This document shows positions 12,201-22,983 of a DNA stretch of 64,000 bases, in pieces. Every line of letters starts with the position of its first letter. Within the stretch, counting starts at the first letter, position 1. The notes below the pieces were generated by a model. That model saw nothing but the letters and a program-made list of their open reading frames with translations. It did not search any database and was not told the DNA's origin. The DNA comes from Congeria kusceri. Its lineage: Eukaryota; Mollusca; Bivalvia; Myida; Dreissenidae. The stretch lies in the NCBI GenBank assembly GCA_027627225.1, contig CM051032.1:61316137-61380136 (forward strand), written 5' to 3'. The translations under genes and the position numbers were made by a program.

Positions 12201-14838
12201 CACTGGCAATATAATTTTTCTTCATCTGTAATAAAGTTATCAATGTTCAAGTTAAAGATGGTTATTTCTTATTAAGGCATTTATAATTTCACTTGGACTT
12301 TGAGATTTGCTAGTTATCAAAGGTATTCGAGTTTTCTATGCTAGAGTTTAAGAAATTTTACTCTAATTTTATATCCATAGTTTGTTTACTGTTGTATATT
12401 TTTAATTTATTCCTTACTGGTGTGGTAAAAAAAACAATCAAAGGCGCAATTAAAATTGAAAATAATTCAATCTTCTATAAAACATACGGTGCTTAACCCT
12501 GTAATTCTGTATCATAATGTAGCAATGCAACACACATTTTTTAATCTTAGCTACTAAAACAATAATTATTCCATCAAGTAATGGAATCTTTCCCATACAG
12601 AAAACAGATTTTTTTTTTCAAATATCTCATCCGGTTAAAAAGTTACATGATTTTTTATAGTGGTACCCTCAACAACCATTTAAATGCACAAAATGAAAAA
12701 ATGACAAAAACATGACCCAACCCACGATTTCATGAAAAAAACACCAAACTGTTTGAACTTAAGTCGTTTTAATTTCAAAAGCTAATAAACAACCAAACTT
12801 TAAGAGAAAAATCCTTTATATAACATCATGTCAGGAAGTTTTTGACCAAATTTTTCGAATAAAAATTTCGGTTATTAGATTTCGGTTTGTCATTTTTTGT
12901 AGTGGCGGCATCAACTTTTTGTTTCAGATCTCTAACTCGAGAACTGGTTGAACTATTGTAATGAAACTTCATACATAGAAAACTTATAGTGAGACCTCAC
13001 ATGGGATTGCATATGGAGTGGGTGGGGTCAAGGTAGCTGTTGCTAAAAATAGAAAAACGGCTTCTGCTCAATAACTTGAGAACACATTGAAATATTTAAA
13101 TGAAAGTTCACATCTATATACCTTATTTCAAGACCTCGCTTGGGATTGCGTATAGGGTGGGTAGGGTCAAGGTCCCCGTTACTAACAAAAATAAAAAAAT
13201 GGTTTCAGCTCAATAGCTTGGGATGACATTGAGATATTTTAATGAAACTTCATATGTAGATACCTTATATCTAGACCTCGCTTGGGATTGCATATGGGGT
13301 GGGTGGGGTCAAGGTCAACATTACTACAAATTTTATTCTTGTACTGTCTTTAATGCATTTGGTTATAAAAAACTGGTATTCGTGTAATTTACACATTTCT
13401 CATATTTTGCCATAGTCCATAATACTAGTAATTAACGTCAAAGCATAGGAATTAGGTAAAGGTTAGGTTCATAGTAAGTACATAACTGGGAGTTGTGGAC
13501 ACGTTAAATAGTTGTAGCCTTACTATATATGGTAATTAATTATTTAGGCTCAGCATTTCTTCAATATTGATAAGATAATACAACTAGAAGGAATGCAGGA
13601 TGTCATAAATGCTGCTTAATAATTTGAAGATTTGAAGTTCAGTTAACAGATACCTTGAAAAGACAACAATTATCCAGTGTTAAAAATATGTATAAAAATT
13701 ACGTTTTTCATTTACAGAAACATTAAGAGCCTGAAAGGATATAGACCCAAAGATGATTTCATAAAAACAATGTTTAATGTTCCTTCATGGATTATCATCA
13801 GTTTGACAATGTGTGCTTTTTATAACAAAATAAATGCATTTTAAACTGTATCAAAGAAAACAATCTTGCAATTATACCAGAGCATATGATGACAAAATCA
13901 AAAGTTTAAATGAGTAGGCTGTTGATGGTAAATAGGTTACTTGTAATAATGAACAAATTTTATATATACTTAAAATGAACCTTCTGTCTAGAACTGGTAT
14001 GGGGTATGAATAGGTTTGGTTACTTTCACTTTCGGTTTTGAATTACTTGAACTTCAGGCTGAAGAACAAAGTTTAAAACAAATTAATCATTATATTCAAA
14101 ACACGAAATAAACATTTTAAACAATACTGACAAATTATACTATTCACTACAAAATGTTAGCTTATTTTTCACAAATATTGGTCTAATCTGTTTCATGCTT
14201 GCTTGTGTTTGCAGCCATCTTGAATTTTTGCAAAATTTCCACCAAGAGAGAAAACAGTTAGATTGCATTATCATTCCAGATTTTTGTGTGAAAACCCTAT
14301 ACACAATCATAAACAACATACATAAGATTGCAAAATTAGGCCTAATTTTTTAGTGTAAAAGCTTTAGTTTAAAAAAATATATATATTTTAATATTTTAAA
14401 CTTAAATTTTTTAATCAAAATGACTAGTTTCTGCATAGTTAAGAGAAGCTCCGGGCATTTTGATTATTTAAGTATCATAATTTATACAGATTGGGTCTAT
14501 ATTCCATTGTAAAAGAAGTAAAAATTAAAGTAAAAAATCTTGCTATTCTTTGGTCAATGTATTGATCATTTCTGGTCAGGAGCAGATTTGGCAAGGGAGG
14601 GAACTCTTACATGGTTTGCATTGCTACATAATGATAAAATCGACGTGTCACCAGGAAGTCACACAAATAAATACAATTCCCATTTAATTATAAACATGGA
14701 AAAGTTGAATTCAGTCTACCTTGTAGTTGTTTTTCCAACACCACCTTTTCCGCCAACAAATACCCATTTTAACGAAGTTTGATCTAGTATATTTTGCAGT
14801 GAAGGCTCAAAATCGACGGTGCCACTGGAAGTCGCCAT
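3102..14838 (-). CDS. GET3: GET3/ASNA1 tail-anchored protein targeting ATPase, complete, 8 exons
   Basis: Cytosolic ATPase of the GET/TRC pathway that carries tail-anchored membrane proteins to the ER receptor. Exons, 5' to 3': 14720-14838, 8542-8689, 7961-8015, 6019-6109, 5205-5355, 4414-4521, 3627-3827, 3102-3230. All junctions are GT-AG, phases agree, and the sum is 1002 nt, giving 333 residues plus stop (animal orthologues are about 350). Visible motifs: deviant P-loop [10 protein letters not shown] at residues 29-38, switch I STDPAHN at 58-64, switch [12 protein letters not shown] at 151-160, the methionine-rich client-binding stretch [10 protein letters not shown] opening exon 6 (from 189), and zinc-binding CKMC at 275-278 for the homodimer. 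The start is the first ATG, in context AAGATGG. Intron 1 is about 6 kb and full of repeats. Function follows from the family; the exon joins are mine by eye and not backed by a transcript. Confidence 0.93.
3479..3645 (-). repeat. 34-bp minisatellite that copies the GET3 exon 7 donor site
   Basis: Five units of 34 bp start at 3479, 3513, 3547, 3581 and 3615 (plus strand, each beginning TGTCATGGAT). The last unit contains the real exon 7/intron 7 boundary. On the minus strand, units 2 and 4 repeat CAG|GTATCC, unit 3 reads CGG|GTATCC after one change, and unit 1 has lost the GT. The array therefore offers two or three extra donor-like sites 34, 68 and 102 bases downstream of the true one. Confidence 0.85.
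3627..3827 (-). CDS. GET3: GET3 exon 7 with the CxxC zinc motif
   Basis: Codes for 67 residues starting [13 protein letters not shown] and containing CKMC (residues 275-278 of the protein). Both ends are in phase 0. The acceptor is ATTACAG at 3828. The donor is TCAG|GTATCC at 3626, and this donor is itself the first unit of a 34-bp tandem array that continues downstream (see the repeat at 3479-3645). Confidence 0.92.
4575..4790. mobile_element. Palindromic MITE, copy 4, in GET3 intron 5
   Basis: Same family. About 54 bp separate it from the first base of GET3 exon 6 (4521), so the branch-point region of that intron lies in or beside the element. The left arm is shortened. Confidence 0.8.
5601..5827. 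mobile_element. Palindromic MITE, copy 5, in GET3 intron 4
   Basis: Same family, with one inner hairpin eroded. It lies about 245 bp upstream of exon 5 on the minus strand. Confidence 0.8.
6251..7290. repeat. Dispersed composite repeat in GET3 intron 3, about 150-bp monomers
   Basis: Begins CAAGAGGGCCCTAGGACGCTCACCTGAG-like and ends with GCTCACCATGAGCAC...CTCAGGTGAGC, so the outer ends form a short inverted repeat (CTCACCTGAG). The inside is five diverged monomers of about 150 bp, each with GGGGCATAATTTGAACA, GTAGAGGACCAC and AAACCTCTGGGCC-like blocks. No convincing coding frame was found. A second family member is at 45491-46710. Confidence 0.75.
8985..9700. repeat. Tandem monomer array of about 138 bp in GET3 intron 1
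   Basis: Five units share TTGAGATATTTTAATGAAAC, TTCATACATAGATACCTTATA, GACCTCGCTTGGGATTG and GGGTGGGTGGGGTCAAGGTC. Related units recur at 10840-10990, 12920-13350 and, inverted, at 40420-40690. Confidence 0.75.
10190..10990. repeat. Diverged tandem repeat with TGGTCATACACAAACTGTG blocks
   Basis: The block TTATGGTCATACACAAACTG recurs near 10200, 10373, 10628 and 10785, with GGGCAATAACTC between. It changes into one monomer of the 138-bp family near 10850. The piece CAGAGGACAGCGCGCTCGAC at 10428 looks like an element end. It lies within GET3 intron 1. Confidence 0.6.
12920..13350. repeat. Second array of the 138-bp monomers in GET3 intron 1
   Basis: Three units with the GACCTCGCTTGGGATTGC and GGGTGGGTGGGGTCAAGGTC blocks described for 8985-9700. 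The remaining intron 1 sequence (about 10990-12919 and 13350-14719) is AT-rich, and I see no gene in it. Confidence 0.7.
14720..14838 (-). CDS. GET3: GET3 exon 1 with start codon and P-loop
   Basis: Codes for residues 1-39 plus two bases of codon 40. ATG is at 14838-14836, preceded by AAG and followed by G. The exon ends in the nucleotide-binding loop [10 protein letters not shown]; the donor is CAAG|GTAGAC at 14719. It joins exon 2 in phase 2, after an intron with acceptor TTTTTTCAG at 8690. Confidence 0.93.
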
Positions 14839-17244
14839 CTTGTTTGAGGATGCAAACCACCAATTTCCATGCAATTCAAAACGGTCACAGATAGGTCCTA
14901 ACGGTCATAGATGACAGGTTCCGAGCTTGCGGGAGATTAACTGCTGTACACGACGCAATAATTCACAACTACAGCACTATTGTAAAAAAGCAAAAAAAAT
15001 AACAAGAACGCTTTGAAAAAAAACAATATAATCTGGTAAGTTCGTGGATGAAATTATGACGTAATTTTCTCTTCAATGAGGTAACGTCGCGTGTCCGAAT
15101 TCTATGCAAGTGTAAGCCGAATAACAGCTTGGCTTACTAGAGCACAAAATTGCGTAGAAAACATCGACAAATAAATATACCATGTCAGTTAGGTCTATTG
15201 CAGTTATTTGTGTTTTTAACTTATTGTTAAAAAAATCTACTCGTGTTGTAAATAAACATTTTGTAAGTATTATTTTCATTAAAATCCAACGAAAATAAAT
15301 CAAAGGCAAAAAACGAAATTGAAAAATTACCGTATTTATATCAAAACACAAAAATCAGTGGAAGGGCCTCCGCGTATGACGTCATAAAAGTTGCCCACGA
15401 ACTTACGAAAAAGATCAAGGACGTTGTTGGGTCATGTTTGTTTTCTAGTAAGATTACAGACTTACGAATACATATTGGCAATTTTGACATATGCAATAGT
15501 TAGTTTACATTCAGATCGATTAAATGTGATGTGTTTTTATTGAAACAATTGGGGTTTTATGCGCATTAGCAAAGTCGAATGCTTAACACCCACGAACTTG
15601 CAGGTGTAGAGGCTACTTAAAAATCTTTTTAAAGGCTACAAGCGTAAGCACAAAAATACAGACTATAACTGCGTCAAAATCTTCATCACGAACTTTAATC
15701 CAACATCTTTCTTTCTGTGTAGCATACAATATGTGGTGTTGTAATTTAAAATTTAAAATTTAATGACGAAAGATTTTTAGATGATGTTTTAAGAAAACGT
15801 AAACTGCAATAAAGAAAGAATGAGAGACTTTTATAAAAGTAAAATACACTGCTATAAATACGAAACTGTCATACGAAATCACAGGCATATTAATAATTTC
15901 CACAAGTTCTCTTACAAACAGTTTTGCAGTCATTTTGTAACACCGTTTTTTGTGCTTACCGTCACCGGCCGCGCAATAGTTTTGGACAGTCTCCTCCTCA
16001 ACACCACTTCCGTACACCGTTTATGGATAAACAGTGGCAGGCTCCAGGAGCACACTTCCACACATGATCACGCAACTTTTAATCCTCATTACATGCATGT
16101 TGGCTTAATGAAACATGTATTCCCCTTTGTGTTATATATGACAACTATGACGCACTACCGATCACAAGCCTGCGCCGCTTGCAGTACGGCCACTAAGGGT
16201 CAAATGCATGAGATATGAAGTCATGTAATATCTCGGGTGGCCAGCTGTCCATTGGTGTTTAAAGTTTAATAGGCATATTGTGTCAAAAAGTGCAATGTTC
16301 ATACAGCTTTAAAACACTAACGCTTGGCTTCCTCTTTACACTTACACAACACAACATACAACAACGCGTACAATGGTTTCTCTTGGACAGAGGATCACCA
16401 AAACGAGTGCACCAAATTGTCGGTATGCTCCAGCTTAAATACATTTTCTCGAAGGTGTGATCCTTTGTTTCTCGCTACAAGCAATATATAGTGCAGCCAA
16501 CTACTGGCATGAATTCAATGGGACTAGATTAAAGGTTACAGTACAAAGAGAAAATGACCGTAAAAAAGACATTTGCCAAAGTAATAGGCTTATAGTTTTA
16601 GATAGTACATGTATTTAGTGTATAATTTGTGTCTGGGCTATTTTTCTAGAATTACTAAATTAAATTGATCAGTTGAGGACCATATTGCTTTTAAATTTTG
16701 CACAATCTGCATATTCATGCTCTGGTATTTTTGTTTCCTGCTCAAATACATTTAATTTTGACAACTGATTTAGTATTGCAGTTCTAGTGATTGTTAATAT
16801 ATACAAAATAATTGTCACTTTTCATTTCATCACTTGACAATAACATCAAAATTGTCGGGAAGTCACGATTGATCGCTTCTAGTGAGACCGATCACTTCTT
16901 TCTATGAAATTGTATTTGAATCATTGAACGTACTTTCGGTTTCAAAAATTCTTATCGGAATGACGTCAACTTATAACTTATTTAATTTAGTAATTTGATT
17001 AAATGACAAAGTTGAACTTCGTTATCAGTGCACTTTTCTGTGGGTTATGAATAATTAATAAGCAATTAAAATAGATAATTGATAACGCTATTAACATACA
17101 GAAACTAAAACGTGACCACGCGTAGCCATTCATTACGACAAGTGGGTTAGGGTTAGTAACTATAGAACATAGAATGTATGCGTTGATTCGTGTTCGTGTT
17201 CTTACGAATACATATGCATATAGACTTATATCATATGAGGTAAG
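14839..17244. other. Region upstream of GET3
   Basis: Holds the GET3 promoter and probably nothing else I can name. On the minus strand at 15961-16017, MYGSGVEEETVQNYC... runs into a strong donor (GACG|GTAAGC at 15961), so it could be a short first exon, but no downstream partner was found. There are CRE-like sites at 15377 and 16961. Confidence 0.4.
15377..15384. promoter_or_regulatory. CRE-like palindrome TGACGTCA upstream of GET3
   Basis: A perfect palindromic CRE/ATF site about 540 bp upstream of the GET3 start codon. Near matches such as TGACGT also occur at 15058 and elsewhere. A bZIP-bound promoter element would suit an ER-targeting gene, but this is inference from an 8-bp match only. 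Confidence 0.25.
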
Positions 17245-17249
17245 TACTC

Positions 17250-18216
17250 TGTCACAGAGTGATTTACGAGTGACAAAGCGGTTCGAGCCTTGATCATAGA
17301 AATGATGATGGAGACAGATGGAATTTTGAAAAATTTAATTAATTGAAAATCTTCACATATGATACATTAACTCAAAGAAAACAAACTACTAGGGTTAGTA
17401 GAGACCGCATGCATATTTTAATTATAATGTTTCAATGACTACCAGGTAATAGTAACAAATGAAGAAACAACGACAAATAAGTCACTGGCCGACTAAAATG
17501 TCACGTGTCACACCCGATACAATACTCAACGAGATCTCTCGCCTGGCCCTCGGCTCTCTGGCACAACCTGGCCCTTGACTTCCTGGCTCTGTCTAGCACT
17601 CAGCGTCCTGGCACAACCTGGCGCTTGACTTCCTGGCTCTGTCTAGCCCTCAGCGTCCTGGCACAACCTGGCCCTTGACTTCCTGGCTCTGTCTAGCCCT
17701 CAGCGTCCTGGCACAACCTGGCCCTTGTGGCGCTCTAAACTCTGCACTTTGCTGAGTTGGTGCGTCCCTAACCGACCTTCGTCACCGACAATGCCTCTCG
17801 CACACGGCTATGGCGTACTTCCCGTTGGGTGACAGCCGTCAACGTAGGTCTGCCACACCCACCCGGAAACTGGGATCCCAGTTCTTTATAATAAAGGTAT
17901 CCAACACAGATACACTTAAAACTGCTGCCCCTTGGGCACTTTACGAGCGTCCTCACTGCACAAAGACTACGACGGCACTGAGTTGGGTTGCTAAGTTTCT
18001 GGGAACATTGGGTGGAAAATAAATAATTCAAGGGATCTGCGGTCTATCAAACTGGACACCCCTTTGTTTCAAATTGCCAGTGCTCATGGTTAGTTGAAAT
18101 ACCAGAGCCCCTTTATTTTGATAACCTCCAAGATATCAGGACCAAGCACAGACCACAATATTTGTAGAGGAATTTAACTGAGTACATGTACATGGCATGG
18201 GTCTAGAATCTTGACA
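17250..18216 (-). repeat. 3' LTR of the gypsy element (left copy)
   Basis: 967 bp, TG...CA ends, the same length as the other LTR. It contains three full and one partial 50-bp tandem units beginning CTGGCACAACCTGGC at 17558, 17608, 17658 and 17708. Confidence 0.95.
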
Positions 18217-18227
18217 ACACCCCCCAA
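18217..18227 (-). other. Polypurine tract
   Basis: The minus strand reads TTGGGGGGTGT immediately before the 3' LTR, the position for plus-strand DNA priming. Confidence 0.65.
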
Positions 18228-18257
18228 CACAAGATGAAACTACATGTTTCATTAATT

Positions 18258-21200
18258 TTAATCACAAGATTCGTACCTAGCATGCCGACTGAGGAAGTCT
18301 GCACCTCCATTTTCCGAACCCTTAATATAACTGATTCTGAAGTGATATGGCTGCAAAGCCAACGCCCAGCGCATGATTCGGGCATTTGTGACCTTAGCCT
18401 TGTTGATGTAGGTCAAGGGCTGGTGATCTACTTCCAGAATAAACTCCCTGCCATAGAGGTAGATTTCAAACTTCTGTACACCCCAAACGAGTGCCAGACA
18501 TTCCTTCTCAATGGTTGAATAGTTCACCTCACTTACGTTCAACTTCCTGCTGGCGTACATCACAGGAAACTTTGAACCGTCGTGTTGCTGCAACAGAATT
18601 GCGCCAATACCTGTGTTTGATGCATCTGTTCTCAGGATGAAGTCCCTGTCGAAGTCGGGCAATCGCAAAACAGGTGACTTGGACAAGGTCGCGATCATCG
18701 TCGTGAACGCTTTCTCCATGCTCTCATCCCATTCGACTTTGTTTGGCTTACCTTTCTTGGTAGTGTCTGAGAGTGGAGCGGCAATAGCAGCGAAGTTTGG
18801 CACAAATTTGCGATAATAACCAATCAAACCAAGGAATGACCTTATCTGTTTCTTGGTTTGTGGACGTTCACATTCCAAGATGCTTTTGATCTTTAAATCA
18901 CATGGCTGCAACTTACCCTCTCCCAGTTCATGGCCTAGGAACTCCATGTGAGTGTAGCCCGGCATACATTTTGATGGCTTGATGGTCAATTGGGCATTAC
19001 GCAGCCTTTCCAGAACAGTTCTTACGTCTCTTAGATGTCTCTCGAAGTCCTCTGAATACGTGATTATGTCGTCAACAAAGCTGTCCGTAGTCGGTAGTCC
19101 TTCCAAAACGTAGCGCATCATTTTCGTGAACGTGGCTCCTGAATTTACTAGCCCGAATGGCATACGTTTGATTTCAAACAGACCAAATTCCGTTATGAAA
19201 GCAGTGAATTGCTGCGAATCCTCGCTCATCGGTATTTGCCAATATCCCTTCGCCAGGTCCATTTTGGAAAAGTATCGCCCTTTCTGCATTTTCTGGAACA
19301 TGGCATCGGGATTCCCGATGGGTTCTGCATCGAATTTAGTAATCTTATTGATTTTTCTGTAATCAACACAGAAACGGTAATCTCCATCCCTTTTCTTCAC
19401 CAATACAACTGGTGAAGCATAAGCTGAGTTAGATTTTTCTATTATGCCTGCTCGGAGCATCTTCTCAACTTCGCCTTTAATTTCCGCTTTCACAGCATGT
19501 GGTACCGGGTACGCTTTTGTCCTTACCGGGACATTTGATGTTAAAACAATCTCGTGTTTGAGAACCTTGGTATTCCCAGGCACATCGGTTATTACATCAC
19601 TGTATTCACTAACCAAGCGTCTCAGCATCTGCTTTTCAGTCTCGTTCAATTCGGGGTTGATGTTCACATTTTCAATTCCCTCATGTGGTTCTAATTCAGG
19701 TAGCTCGACTCTTACTTCTCTTGAGGGCAATCGGTTTTCGTTTTCAACATCACTGTCATCTACAACGAGTGCCTGGAGAACGTTGACTTGCGTCTCCCTA
19801 GTCTTTTCGCTGTCCTCCAGTTGGCCCCCTTTCTCTCGCTCTACAAACTTCTTCAGCATGTTCGCGTGGTACTTTTTTAAATTGCCATTCATTTCAATTA
19901 TGTAGTTTCTATCATTGACCTTTTCTTTTATCTCAAACGGCCCCTTCCATTGCATCAGGAGCTTGTTGTTATCTGTTGGAAGTAGGAGCAAGACCAGGTC
20001 ACCGACAGCAAAACTCCTCATCTTCTTGCCTTTTTCAACTCGACTGCGTAAGCCCTCCAGGGTACTGTCTTCCCCTTGCTCCTTGCTTATATCCTGTTTA
20101 CTGATGTCGACCAAACTGGTCTTGACGTTTAGTGGCTTGGTTCCTCTGCATGCCTTCTCTTTTTGGGCCCTTGTTTGTACCCCAAGCCCGACATGTGTCT
20201 GCTCCAACATTCCTTCTGCTACACTGTCCTTTGCCGTAGCATTCACTGCTTCCGTTCCTTTGTCCTCTCTTATAACGCCAAGATCCTTTACACCTTGCAC
20301 GTTTCCTATTATAAGGTCATATACTGGGTTGTCCATGACCATGGCTTCAACCTTCCCCTCAATGTACGGTGTTGAAATGGTGATGAGCGCTACGGGGCAA
20401 TACTTTGGGGTACCATCCATTAGTATACACTTCCTGGTCCCCCCGGTGTATTCCTCTTTGGAAACTAAAGCCGCCTTTACAACGACGCTGCTACACCCAG
20501 TATCTCTTAACACCCTGACCTTCCTCCCTTTCACATAACCTTGGCAAACTGGCATGTTTAACATGGCAGTTCCTTCATCAATGGAAACATTGATTTCTTC
20601 TTTTCTCCGAGGCACCTGTCCACGCCTCCAATTTTGATCCCTCGTGCATGCGTGGCCCATTTCTCTCCGGCCCTGGCCGTTTCTAAACGACGAATTCCGA
20701 TTGTCCGGTGGAGGTCGGTGTGAACTGACATACTTACCTCCTCCCTTCCCTGGACTCCCATTGGATTTTGTCCCAGATGTAGGACAATTCCTGGCCAAAT
20801 GATTGCCTTTGCAAATAAAACACAGCTTCTGTGCTAACTTGCTGTCACCCTGATTACTTACCTCTGTAGTTCTGTGTGCCTCATCATACTGGTCTGCTAG
20901 ATGGACCATCTCCGCAAAACTTTTCGGATTCCTTTCTTTCAAGTACAATGCAAGAGATTTACTTACCTGCTGGACTAACTGTTCTCGCACTAACAGATCG
21001 CTTAGTCCCTCGTGGGTCCTCTCAGTCTCTGCCAGTTCCACCCACCTGCTCAGGTAGTTCTGCAGTCTAACTGCAAATTGTGAGACTGTCTCACCTTGGT
21101 CTGGTTTCGATGACCGGAACCGCATGCGGAAGCCTTCTTCCGTCATCCGAAACCGCTTCAGAAGTGCAACCTTCAATTTATCATAATCAAGTGCATCATC

Positions 21201-21623
21201 AGCCGTCATCCTACTAAATACTGACAAGGCATTACCCATAAGATAGGCACTTAACGTGGTAGCCCAAGAATCTCTACTCCAACTACATGATTCAGCGAAC
21301 CTCTCAAATCGCTGCAAGTACGAATCTATGTCGTCTTTGTGCTAATCAAAATTCGGAAGCTTAGGAAATTTAGCTGAGACACGCGGCGCCGAAAGAGCAT
21401 GATCGGGCAGACTTTCTGCCTTCTTGAGCCTCTCAAGTTCGATCTCCCTTTCCAGAGCAACCGCCTTAGCTTCAATTTCCAGTTTTCTAAGTTCCCTCTC
21501 TCTAGCCCTCTCTTCCCGCTCCCGTTCTATGTATGCCTTTTCCTTATTCTCAACATATGACCTCAAATCTGTCCCTTCTAAACCCATTAACTTCCCATCC
21601 TCAATGAAAGACCGTGCATCCAT
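18258..21623 (-). pseudogene. gag-pol polyprotein frame with internal TAG and deleted integrase core
   Basis: One frame of 1122 codons starts at ATG 21623. A TAG at 21344-21342 interrupts it after 93 residues (a charged coiled coil rich in E/R/K). Numbering from 21317, where the long open part begins with TTG: gag capsid-like region 1-150; zinc knuckle C166, C169, H173, C178 (CX2CX3HX4C); retropepsin RDTG at 271-274 with DLIIG near 334; integrase-like remnant, with the start of its N-terminal part near 410-430 running straight into MRSFAVGDLVLLL and the GPY/F module (WKGPF 457-461, HANMLKK 484-490); RT 586-780 with FVDD 747-750; RNase H about 885-1010 with TDAS 897-900 and DHQPL 964-968. No HHCC or DDE core is present. 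Confidence 0.9.
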
Positions 21624-21988
21624 TGTTCCACTGAATTGATCCTCTTAAAAGCAATAAAAAATGAACAACTATTTAAATGAAATTGTGCAAATAATGACAC
21701 AAATTTAAATCAAAACTTTTCCAGATAGTGACTCAAGTGTTCTAAATTACAATAACACCCCTTTAACTGCAAACATCTAAGGGAGAAAACTCGTATAGCC
21801 TAGATCCCTAAAAATCCCTAATTTTCCACTGCTAGTCTCCCTTGACTCACATCAAATCAAGTGTAACAAAAAGTCTAAAAATAGCTTAACCCCTAACAGA
21901 GTTCCAGGTAAAGAGTTGAAATATGATACCTCACAGATGATCTGCTCCACACAAATCCATGATAAAGGAAACCAATTATAATTAAATG

Positions 21989-22006
21989 GTCCTGCCAGGA
22001 TCGCCA
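21989..22006 (-). other. Putative primer binding site
   Basis: The minus strand reads TGGCGATCCTGGCAGGAC starting 5 bases inside the 5' LTR. The TGG start is complementary to a tRNA CCA end. The internal CAGGATC/GATCCTG pairing looks like a tRNA acceptor end with discriminator G. I cannot assign the tRNA. Confidence 0.6.
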
Positions 22007-22011
22007 GTTTT

Positions 22012-22978
22012 TGTCACAGAGTGATTTACGAGTGACAAAGCGGTTCGAGCCTTGATCATAGAAATGATGATGGAGACAGATGGAATTTTGAAAAAATTAA
22101 TTAATTGAAAATCTTCACATATGATACATTAACTCAAAGAAAACAAACTACTAGGGTTAGTAGAGACCGCATGCATATTTTAATTATAATGTTTCAATGA
22201 CTACCAGGTAATAGTAACAAATGAAGAAACAACGACAAATAAGTAACTGGCCGACTAAAATGTCACGTGTCACACCCGATACAATACTCAACGAGATCTC
22301 TCGCCTGACCCTCGGCTCTCTGGCACAACCTGGCCCTTGACTTCCTGGCTCTGTCTAGCACTCAGCGTCCTGGCACAACCTGGCGCTTGACTTCCTGGCT
22401 CTGTCTAGCCCTCAGCGTCCTGGCACAACCTGGCCCTTGACTTCCTGGCTCTGTCTAGCCCTCAGCGTCCTGGCACAACCTGGCCCTTGTGGCGCTCTAA
22501 ACTCTGCACTTTGCTGAGTTGGTGCGTCCCTAACCGACCTTCGTCACCGACAATGCCTCTCGCACACGGCTATGGCGTACTTCCCGTTGGGTGACAGCCG
22601 TCAACGTAGGTCTGCCACACCCACCCGGAAACTGGGATCCCAGTTCTTTATAATAAAGGTATCCAACACAGATACACTTAAAACTGCTGCCCCTTGGGCA
22701 CTTTACGAGCGTCCTCACTGCACAAAGACTACGACGGCACTGAGTTGGGTTGCTAAGTTTCTGGGAACATTGGGTGGAAAATAAACAATTCAAGGGATCT
22801 GCGGTCTATCAAACTGGACACCCCTTTGTTTCAAATTGCCAGTGCTCATGGTTAGTTGAAATACCAGAGCCCCTTTATTTTGATAACCTCCAAGATATCA
22901 GGACCAAGCACAGACCACAATATTTGTAGAGGAATTTAACTGAGTACATGTACATGGCATGGGTCTAGAATCTTGACA
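22012..22978 (-). repeat. 5' LTR of the gypsy element (right copy)
   Basis: Collinear with 17250-18216 at offset 4762, with the same 50-bp repeats at 22320-22489. The single-base differences I see are near 17335, 17485, 17546 and 18023 (left coordinates). Confidence 0.95.
22646..22652 (-). promoter_or_regulatory. TATA-like box in the 5' LTR
   Basis: TATAAAG on the minus strand about 330 bases into the 5' LTR, a position that would suit a U3 promoter. It rests on the motif alone; the same sequence occurs in the 3' LTR at 17884-17890. Confidence 0.35.
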
Positions 22979-22983
22979 TACTC

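Larger units (their letters stand above)
17250..22978 (-). mobile_element. Ty3/gypsy LTR retrotransposon with Gmr1-like domain order and no integrase core
   Basis: A 5729-bp element flanked by the 5-bp target duplication TACTC (17245-17249 and 22979-22983). Two LTRs of 967 bp start TGTCA and end TGACA, and differ at about 4 positions by eye, so the insertion is recent. It reads on minus: 5' LTR 22012-22978, primer site, leader 21624-22011, gag-pol 18258-21623, purine tract, 3' LTR 17250-18216. The pol stop is only 42 bp from the 3' LTR, so nothing follows RNase H. Integrase survives only as its C-terminal module between protease and RT. The copy could transpose only with integrase supplied in trans. 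Confidence 0.93.

Noticed and set aside
15760..16218. Overlapping frames of 85 (minus) and 132 (plus) codons upstream of GET3
   Set aside because: No homology I can recall. The minus frame has one good donor but no partner exon, so it is mentioned only as a possible first exon.
17768..18031. Open frames of 87 and 70 codons that occur twice, at 17768-18031 and 22530-22793
   Set aside because: They lie inside the two LTRs and are identical because the LTRs are; no coding role is known for this position.
19444..20538. Long plus-strand frames of 153 and 207 codons
   Set aside because: Antisense shadows of the gag-pol frame.
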